Positions 55,505 to 64,000 of a stretch of 64,000 nt of DNA are shown piece after piece (the first letter of the stretch is position 1; each line of letters opens with the position of its first letter). A model generated the notes under the pieces. That model had not been told where the DNA came from and did no database searches. It was given only the letters and a program-made list of their open reading frames with translations. The position numbers and the translations under genes were made by a program. Source of the DNA: Neocallimastix lanati (nom. inval.) (taxonomy: Eukaryota > Neocallimastigomycota > Neocallimastigomycetes > Neocallimastigales > Neocallimastigaceae); the NCBI GenBank assembly GCA_016946835.1, contig JACVTC010000108.1, positions 77,001 to 141,000 on the forward strand, given 5' to 3'.

Positions 55505-57203
55505 GAATGAAAATTTTTATTATTTATTATTAATCTGATAGTAAAAAAATTTTTTATTCTTTAAAAATAACAGGTTCACTATTTTAGTAATATAATGATT
55601 ATTAAAAAGTACCAAAAGCGGAATTATCTTTAGTATATGAATAACTATCTGTTTTCATTATTGTATGGTTAATTGAATTTCAATTTTAACATTAATATTT
55701 CAATTGAAAACTTAATTAAATAAGGAATATTAAATTGTAGTAAGAAGTTTTCTGGTTAAATATCCAAAATTTGTATCAAACATTTTTTTTTTGTAAAAAT
55801 TTATACTGTACATAGAAAATTTAGGAACAAGAATATCAAAAATGGTTATGAGATTCTAAAGATAACTTTTAATTATATTTCTATTACTTTAAGTTACTTT
55901 TGTTGTTTCTTTATTGCTTATAGTTTCTTGATAGAAGCTAGAAAGAAGTATATCCTATTGATTATAAAAAACTTTGTAAAAATGAAATCTATGATAACCT
56001 TTTTTTTTTTTTTTTTTTTTTTTTATATCTGATTACTTCTTTAATAATTTTGTGCTCTTTTTTATTGATAAATAAATATGAAGTCAAATATTTAAGTATA
56101 TAATCATATAATTATTATTAAGAATAAAGTTTATTAAATAAAAAATATTAAAATTTTAATTCTTTGAATAAAATATATTATGGTGTATACCATTAAATTA
56201 TACATTTCATTTAATTATTAATTTTTAATTAGCACAATTATGTATTTATTTTTTTTATTTATTAATTTATTTATTTAATTTTTTTTTTTTTTTTTTTTTT
56301 TTTTTTGAAATTTTGACTTTTTGTTAATGAAACTAAAAACCATTTATATATATATAATCCAAAAACAATAATTAAATATAATGTTTACAAAAATTTCATA
56401 TTATAAAATAATATATTTCATTTAAAATTATTAAATTATCAAAATTTCTTTAATATAGAAATTGTTATTTATTTATTTATTTAATATAATAATAATATAA
56501 CAATGATCTTCAATAATTACTACCTCGAAATAAAACAACAACAAACAAATAAAATATAAAGAAAGAAAAAAATAATAAAAAAAACTAAAAAAAAAAAAAA
56601 AAAACTTTTCTTATTTTATTATGTGTTATTATTTTTTATTATATGATTAATATTATTATTATTTATTCTTTTTTTATTTTTTTATTTTTGCTTTATTTAA
56701 ATATAAATAAAGTTATTTTTATAAATAACATGAATAAAATTGATAAGCTACTTTTAATAATATTATCATTGCTTTTATTATTCTTATTTGGTACGATCTT
56801 ATTTAGTATCAAAAATTTTCTTTTATTACTTAATTTTGTTAAAGAATACCATTATGATTCCTTTTTTTTTTTTTTTAAGAAATTTATTTTAATTCTATTT
56901 ATTTTTATTTTTTTTATTTTGCTTTTTTCCCTCATTTTAATTTATATAAAAAATTCTAATTGAAAATTTATTATTTTTTTTTTAATTATTTATATATATA
57001 TTTTGAATAGTAATAAAACTATTAAAGTAATTAAATTTAATAGTAGATAATATTGAAAAATGGTGACATCTTCTTAGTATATTTATATTTTTTTTTTCTT
57101 TAATTAATAAACTTTGGATATATTGAAATAAAAATATTTCCTAAATAAGAGTGTCCATGACTTATTATTATTATTATTTTTTTAAATAATAATTTTGTAT
57201 TAT
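55505..57203. other. Spacer, no convincing gene
   Basis: A/T sequence with T-runs at 56000-56023 and 56279-56305. A 106-codon frame at 56643-56963 encodes only Ile/Leu/Phe-rich sequence and is best explained by composition. Confidence 0.5.
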
Positions 57204-57743
57204 TTATTCACCATGAACAATAATCATGGAGTAAACTGGTGCATCAAGGGAAGAGGAACCCTTTAAATCAACTAAGTCAATAATGAATAAAAACTCTTTA
57301 ACGGTAGCTTTACACTTCTTAACTAATTCAGAAGCAGCAGCAGCACTACCACCAGTAGCAATTAAATCATCAACAATAATAACAGTTTCATTTTCCTTTA
57401 GACTATCAGCTGGAATTTCGAATTCATCAACACCATATTCTTTCTTGTATTGAGCAACAAAAGTCTTACCTGGTAATTTACCCTTCTTACGAATTGGAAC
57501 GAACTTACATTTAAGACGAAGAGCAATTATTGGACCGAAAAGGAAACCACGAGCATCAAGACCAACAATGGCATCAACACCTTCTGGGTGAGTTTGTTTG
57601 ATGTGATTAACAAAATGATTAATCATAGCTTCAACAGCTTCTGGGTTTTCAAAAATTGGGAAGATATCTTGGAACATAATTCCCTTAATTGGGAAGTCTG
57701 GAATAACTCTAAGACAACTCTTAACTAATTCAATGTCAGACAT
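57204..57743 (-). CDS. APT1: Adenine phosphoribosyltransferase
   Basis: Purine salvage enzyme: adenine + PRPP gives AMP + pyrophosphate, in the cytosol. It is a single exon of 179 aa, the usual length. Visible blocks: PDFPIKGIMFQDIFP near the start (residues about 15-29), GLDARGFLFGP (about 62-72), PIRKKGKLPG (about 83-92), EYGVDEFEI (about 102-110), and the PRPP-binding loop VIIVDDLIATGGSA (about 122-135). The start at 57743 is the natural one, just before MSDIELVKSCLRVIPDF. G/C-rich codons suggest high expression. A poly-A run of about 39 nt lies 40 bp upstream on the + map. No neighbour shares the pathway. Confidence 0.96.
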   Translation of the reverse strand: MSDIELVKSCLRVIPDFPIKGIMFQDIFPIFENPEAVEAMINHFVNHIKQTHPEGVDAIVGLDARGFLFGPIIALRLKCKFVPIRKKGKLPGKTFVAQYKKEYGVDEFEIPADSLKENETVIIVDDLIATGGSAAAASELVKKCKATVKEFLFIIDLVDLKGSSSLDAPVYSMIIVHGE

Positions 57744-57780
57744 TTCCTGTTAAGATATTTAAAAATTTAATAAAATGATA

Positions 57781-57823
<43 letters not shown>

Positions 57824-57880
57824 ACTATTATTATTAAAAATTCCTATTTGTTTATTTTTATTTATTTTAAAAATATTATA

Positions 57881-57917
<37 letters not shown>

Positions 57918-57995
57918 GAAAAAGAAATAGTATTATTAAAATCATATAATACACATATAGTATATGAAATATCTCCAATAATTATATTATTATTA

Positions 57996-58026
<31 letters not shown>

Positions 58027-60096
58027 TTTATTTAAAAAAAGTAATAGTAAATAATTTAAAAATTAATATTATTTATTTATTCTTTTCTTGAACTGCTTAT
58101 ATCATTGATTGTATTTCCTTTTTAATATATAAATATTTATTGTATCATCATAATTTTAAAAATAATTTATTTTAACAATATATATAAAGTTTCATTAAAT
58201 ATATGATATTCAATATTTAACTTTTTTATTTATTCTTTCCTGTACTCATTTTGTATTTTCTTTTTAATATATTATTAATTATTGTATAATTTTGATTTTA
58301 CATATAATTAGGTTTCAAGATATATGTGATATCCAATATTTATTTATTTATTTACTTTTATTTTATTAATAAAATTTTCCTTTATTACATATATAAATAC
58401 ATTATAAATTTACCTTTTATTCTTTTAAAACTATTTTTTTAAAAGTTACTATTTAATTTAATAAATAATTAATTTTTTTTATATTTATTTTAAAACTATT
58501 TTTTTTAAAATTTTCCTGTTTCATTATTGGTGGAAAAATTACAATTTTAGCAAATAGCATTTGTAGATAATTAAATTATATGATTTAATTATTTTCTTTT
58601 TTTTTTTTTTTTTATTCTTTATTTTTTTTATTTTTTTAATTTATATATATATATATATTTTTTAAAATAATATGTAAATTTAGATATACCAATAAAAAAT
58701 TTGAGGAATAATTTAAAAATGAATTTAAATATAATAGATTACAATATATGAAAAAAAATTTTTTATATAAAATTATATGTATATATTTTTTTTTAATAAT
58801 ATTTAGAATTATTATCATTTAATTATATTAATGTATAGATACTATATTAAAAACATATTTAACAATAATAAAAGTAAAGATATTGTTTAAAAAAAATAGA
58901 AGTATTTTTTATTCTATACAATTGTATATTAATAATTATATATATATATATAATACCTTCATGATTATATTTATTTTTAAAAATTTAAAAAAAAAAAAAA
59001 AAAAAAAGAGAACCATTATTATTAACATTATTATTATTTATATTATATTTTTAATGAATGTATATCATTTTAATATTTTGCTAATATCAAGTATATTAAG
59101 TGGTATAAAAATGTGGATGTATAAATAAATTAATAAATATATATATGTAATTTTTTTTTTTTTTTTTTTTTTTAAAATAAAGAATCGATATAAAAAAGTC
59201 TATTCTAATTACACTTTATTTGTATTATTATTATCTTATTATGATATATTTTAAAAATTATATAAAGGATTTTTGAAAGATTTTTCAAGTTTTATTCTTG
59301 GTAATACATTTTCTCAATATTTATTATTTATATTCTTAATATTTATTATTTAAAAAGAGTATATTTTTGTATCATCCGAACAGATGTTATTGTTATTTTT
59401 TTTTTTTTTTATTAAAAATATTGTAAAGAGTTTTTTATGTAAAATATTTTATTCGTCCTCTATTTTATTAAAAAAAAAAAACATTAGCAGGAAACATGAT
59501 TAAATCAATGTATTTAATAAACATATATTTAATAAATATAAGCAGTTAATATACATAATAATTATATATAGTTGTAAAAATATAAAGAAAGTTTATATCT
59601 CCTTTTATATATAATAGATTAAAATCTCTTTTTTTTTTTTTTATATACATTTTTTTAGCTATAGAAGTTATATGTACTGGTATTAATATTTTACTAGAAT
59701 TTAATAGTGATTTAGTATACAAGTATAATAATTATAGTTATGATAAAAATATTTAAACATTGAATTAAAAATTTGTTCTACATTAATAATAAAGTAATAA
59801 AATACTTTTGTCACTTTTTTATTATAAACTACAATAATTATAAATTTTAAGAATTTTAAATAAATATTTATTAATATATTTTTTAATTTAATAATAATTA
59901 AATATTTTTATTGAATATTATAACTATTATTTATTTTTATTACTATATTTCTTGATCATAATTAAATACGAACAAATTCTATGTATAGTTACGTACATAG
60001 TTTTATTTATGATTATTATTATTATTTTTTATTTTGTTTTAATTAGAATAGGAATAAAATGTTTATAAAAAATATGGAATGAATGTCAATGTCAAT

Positions 60097-60140
<44 letters not shown>
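57744..60140. other. Spacer, no gene seen
   Basis: A/T sequence with long homopolymers (A at 57782-57820, T at 57882-57916, A at 60101-60139), TTTA runs near 58010-58035 and TA runs. Short frames here are compositional. Confidence 0.5.
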
Positions 60141-60144
60141 AGTA

Positions 60145-60480
60145 TAAAGATGTGTCTCTTTTATTTTAAGTATATCTTAATCAAAATAATAAAATGATAA
60201 ATTATTTAATTGAGCATAGAACTGACATCATTGAAAAAAAAAAGATAATTCTGTGATTCCTTTGTATTACATATGTTGTAATTAAAATAATGAAATCATA
60301 GAATATTTTGTAGAGAAGAGGGAGGATGTCACTGAAACGAGCATTCCTTTATTATATATATATGTCTAAGTAAAATTATGAAATAATAAAATATTTGGTT
60401 AAAAACAGTACAAATATTTATATTAGAAATTGAAAAGGCAATATTCTTTTATGTTATGGATCTATAGGACTAGAAACTAG
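60145..60480 (+). pseudogene. Ankyrin-repeat pseudogene, plus strand
   Basis: Plus-strand reading gives successive degenerate ankyrin units: NNKMINYLIEHRTDIIEK, then VIPLYYICCN-stop-NNEIIEYFVEKREDV, then SIPLLYIYV and further drifted copies. The pattern (helix, YLIEHGADI-like turn, about 33 residues) and the repeating DNA blocks are typical of the large ankyrin families of gut fungi. In-frame TAA triplets lie before VYLNQ, after YICCN and later, so it is broken. It lies convergent to a second ankyrin remnant at 60685-61262. Confidence 0.6.
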
Positions 60481-60684
60481 AGTACAAAAATATTAAGAAG
60501 TAAAGGAATCGGATTAAACTTTAAAGAGAAAAAAGTGTAAGACCACATTAATATGTATAACTGATATTAATGGTTTTTGTGCTTTCTTTTATATATATAA
60601 TAAGTAATATATAATAATAATAATTAATTATTAATAATTAATTATTAATAATTAATAATTAATAATAGAATATTTAATAAATTT

Positions 60685-61262
60685 ATTAGTTAATTGTTAA
60701 ATATTCTAAAATATCATCATATATATTTTTACAGGCAATTTCCAAAGCATCTCTACTTTTATTTACATCAATACCATGATCAATTTACATTTTTACAATA
60801 TATTTTTATCTATCTGACCATTCTATTTGACACAAAATTATTATAGCTGTTTTATTATAGTTATTTTTTTATTTCTTTTTAATATCTACTCCATATACAG
60901 TTAAAATTATAGCAACATTTTCATATATTTTTTCAGATACAAAGTTATTATTACTTATTATATTTACATTTGCTCCATAATCATTTAAAAATTTTATAAT
61001 ATTTTCATATTCTTTTTTGCAAGCAATAACTAAATATGTTTCATTATAGGGATTTACATCATTTATTATTTCTCCTTTTTTCTGAAGTACATAATCTATG
61101 ATAGTAATGGCATTCTTTTCTTCTTCATCAAACTTATTATATCGTTCCTTTTATTTTTCTTATATTAAAATAAAGTGAGGTTACCATCATATACAATTTT
61201 AATATCTTTTAATTAATCATTTATATTTTCTGGGCTCACCTCAACGTCATAAGCATCTTAAA
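60685..61262 (-). pseudogene. Ankyrin-repeat pseudogene, minus strand
   Basis: A single minus-strand frame from about 61140 reads NKFDEEEKNAITIIDYVLQK, then YLVIACKKEYENIIKFLNDY-GANVN, ENVAIILTVYGVDI, NYNKTAII and IDHGIDVNKSRDALEIACKN, ending in TAA. Three internal TAA triplets interrupt it: before KNNYNKT, before KYIVKM and within KM-IDHG, where Leu is expected. An earlier part (DAYDVEVSPENIND, about 61195-61262) also carries stops. The frame is intact otherwise, so decay is by few base changes and looks fairly recent. Confidence 0.68.
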
Positions 61263-61334
61263 AAATATATTAAAGAAGGATGGTAACTACAATAATATAT
61301 TTATTTTCATTTTAATCAATAAGACTTAAATCCC

Positions 61335-61501
<167 letters not shown>

Positions 61502-61907
61502 ATCAATACGATTATTCGTCACAATTATATTTAATTACTTCTTATCAAATAAATATATAAATTATCAATATTAATTAAAATTTATATTTGTATTTATATC
61601 ATAAAACTACACCATTTTGATATATATACTATATGCATATGTTTTATTTTTTTTTTTATAATTTAAATATAGAGTCAGTTTTATAATTAATATAATTTTT
61701 TGTTAAAAATAATTGTTATATTAAATAGCCTTTATTTATATTATTAATATTAAAAGTGGACTTTACTTTTTTTTTTTTTTTTTTTTTATAATAAATATAC
61801 TTCATTATATTTTATTTTTGCTTTTAAATATTTTTTTAAATTTCATTATTCATAATTATAATTATAATGAAAAAAATTTTTTATTAATTAAAGAAATATT
61901 TTCTTTG

Positions 61908-61939
<32 letters not shown>

Positions 61940-62147
61940 AAGAGAAATGTGTATTAAGTAAATAAATAAATAATATATAAATAAATAATAAGTAAATAAA
62001 TAAATTATAATAAATGTAAATAATATTAATAAATAAAAAGAAAACTTTCCATAAATAAAAAATTGAAAAAGAACCCTTGAGTGTATCAATATTAAATTTT
62101 CTTAAGTTTAACTCTTATTTCATTTATCTGACAAGTAAAAGGAATTG

Positions 62148-62190
<43 letters not shown>

Positions 62191-62791
62191 GATAGAAAAA
62201 AAAAAAAAAAAAAAGAAAAACATTTAATAACATTTCACAATCTTTTTTTAAATTTTAAAAATTTATTTCTCAAAAATTCTTAAAATATTAATAAAAATTT
62301 TTTTAATTATAGAAATGAACTTTAAAATAAAATAAAATATAAAAAAAAAAAAAAAAAAAAAAAAGCCAATTTTTATAAATTCGTTTTTCATTTTATTAGT
62401 TATTTTATTAAAATGAAAATAAAATTGATTTAAGAAATATTTTAAATTAATTTTAAGTGTTTAATGAAAATCATCTGATTTTAAATAATATATATTTCAT
62501 GCATCGTGTATATCATCATATATGCCTTCATACACTCCACTCATAATATTGCTCATTATTATGTTTCATGCATTCAGCGCATATAATAAAAATAAAATAA
62601 TAATAATTATAATATAGTAAAATATTATTATCTTTTTGGTTTGGTTACTAACAAACAAAAAAGATAAAAATTATTATATATGTAATAATATATACATTAC
62701 AATATATACAAATATAATTTGTTTTATATATAATTTTAAAAAATCAAAGAATCAAAGATTAATTAATTTACTAAATAAACTTGGTATTAAT

Positions 62792-62834
<43 letters not shown>

Positions 62835-62984
62835 TTAAAATAAAAAATTTAATATATCTAGCTTTACCGACTTATCTTATTAATGTTATAAGAACTAGTC
62901 CTTTAAGTCAAATTAAAAATTAAAATAAATATTACCTTATTTCAGTATAGGATTCAAATAAATAATCTTTTGATATTGAATCCC
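61502..62984. other. Spacer, no gene seen
   Basis: A/T sequence with homopolymers and AAAT/AATA runs. Around 62490-62580 is a less biased patch with TTTCATGCAT twice (62495-62504 and 62561-62570); no protein was recognised there. Confidence 0.45.
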
Positions 62985-64000
62985 AATCACCACCTACAGA
63001 AGAATTTACTCTAAAAAAAACATAAAAAGGATTTAGATGAAAGCCGAGAATTTGATTCCCTTGATATAAATGAAGTAGAAGAAATCATTAAGAGTGATAC
63101 CTGTTATGAAACAGTAAATGATTTGATTTGAGTTTAAAAGATATTACTCAAATCATTAAGAGTGATACCTATTATGAAACAGTAAAGATTTGAGTTTAAA
63201 AGATATTACTCTTTGTAATTTAAAAAAGATGAATCCATTTTAAAAGAGGATAAAATAGATATATAAAAATTAGAAGAAAAATTAGAACCAAATAAAAAAT
63301 TTATTTCGAATCAATATTCTAAATTTGCAGAACTTATAAATGATGTCGGCAAGGAAGAGTTACAAAGTTTAATTTAAAAAGAGATTATAACTATTTTATA
63401 TGATATTGCTAATAATGAAATATTTTTTAAAATTTTAAAGAAATCTTTTAATATAATAAATGATTTAATAGTTTTTCTCTTCTTTCTCAATTACATTCTA
63501 ATTTTAATCTTATTGGAAAATAGGATTCAAAATTTAATTACTCATATTCTGAAGGTGAAGGTGTCGATATGTATATTTTAGATAGTGGAATTTTACTTAA
63601 ATAATACTGATTTTAATACAACATATGGTACAATAGGTTGTGATATTATAGTTATAGGTGTTGATTACATGATAAATGATTCATATTCTTCATTTTATAA
63701 AGATTATACTAATGAATCAGATTTAAGTCTTGAACATGGAGTATTGTTTCTTCAATAGTCACTAGAACTAGTTATGGTGTAACTAAAAAATTAAGTATTC
63801 ATATACTTAAATTTGATAAATCAGATGTCGATATGACTACTTCTCTTATATATGTTAAAGAATATACTTAATATTAAATAAGTTATTAATATTTCTATGA
63901 GTACTTTTTGAATACAGTAGTGGATTTGATAAAATAATGATAGAATTTATGGAAATTATAATTATATTAATAAAAAACAGTATCCTTGTGCCTTCAAAGA
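62985..64000 (+). pseudogene. Broken subtilisin-type (S8) serine protease, cut by the window edge
   Basis: Plus-strand reading resembles secreted S8 proteases of gut fungi: a charged propeptide-like part (KKDLDESREFDSLDINEVEE, then FAELINDVGKEELQSLI), then LLSQLHSNFNLIGK, SYSEGEGVDMYILDSGI with the catalytic-Asp motif (Asp about 63581), SLEHG with the catalytic His (about 63735), SYGVTKKLSIHILKFDKS, and VINISMST near 63880. Several stops and at least two frame changes lie between these blocks, including one directly after the His motif, so it is not functional as read. A 68-bp tandem duplication sits in the propeptide part (63082-63211). The Ser region would lie beyond 64000. Confidence 0.65.
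63082..63211 (+). repeat. Imperfect 68-bp tandem duplication
   Basis: The block AAATCATTAAGAGTGATACC at 63082 recurs at 63150. The second copy lacks about 6 bp near its middle, and the unit ends GATATTACTC in both. Confidence 0.88.

Noticed and set aside
56643-56963. 106-codon hydrophobic frame that could be a small membrane protein
   Set aside because: It is almost only Ile, Leu, Phe, Lys and Asn, as expected from A/T-only DNA, and has no recognisable motif or compositional lift.
60685-61262. Use of TAA as a sense codon
   Set aside because: Six of the seven intact genes end in TAA at the expected protein end, and none has internal TAA.
62636-62923. 95-codon plus-strand frame
   Set aside because: Its middle is a poly-A run read as poly-Lys, with no coding signal around it.

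Overview
The window is extremely AT-rich eukaryotic DNA: spacers are almost pure A/T with homopolymer runs and TTA, AAAT and AATA microsatellites, while the genes are clearly richer in G/C. Genes carry short GT..AG introns, and poly-asparagine tracts are common. The transporter has a fungal Vnx1-type architecture, and ankyrin debris and giant Asn-rich proteins are present. Together this best fits an anaerobic gut fungus (Neocallimastigomycota). The exact genus is not resolved, and another very AT-rich protist-like lineage such as Dictyostelium is less likely because of the Vnx1-type transporter.

Layout: RPL35/uL29 (minus, 1065-1912, 3 exons) is followed by about 8.6 kb of microsatellite-rich spacer. 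Next come a Vnx1/CAX-type cation/H+ exchanger (plus, 10506-14067, 3 exons), about 4 kb of spacer and a Sec7/BIG-type Arf-GEF (plus, 18018-25274, 2 exons). From 27289 to 33010 lie three decayed copies of an unrecognised minus-strand sequence family, one further decayed gene, and RPS14/uS11 (minus, 29024-30054, 4 exons). A small secreted CAP/SCP protein (minus, 33727-34579, 3 exons) and a stranded glycosyltransferase exon follow. The window is dominated by one uninterrupted 16.9-kb gene (minus, 36919-53802) for a 5627-residue RNF213/mysterin-type AAA+ E3 ligase. To its right are a tRNA-headed SINE-like element (55036-55504), adenine phosphoribosyltransferase (minus, 57204-57743), two ankyrin pseudogenes in opposite orientation, and a broken subtilisin (S8) gene running off the right edge.

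The genes do not form a pathway. They are ordinary housekeeping loci (translation, vacuolar ion exchange, Golgi traffic, purine salvage) separated by decaying gene fragments. The strongest points for a second look are these: the RNF213-like protein, whose N-terminus holds nine 64-residue repeats with a 4-unit block duplicated almost without change, and whose RZ finger lacks the family histidine; the tRNA-headed element with an encoded CCA; the unknown repeated family; and nested inverted repeats in an RPS14 intron. Exon boundaries were inferred by eye from reading frame, GT/AG sites and protein similarity. No search or folding program was run.
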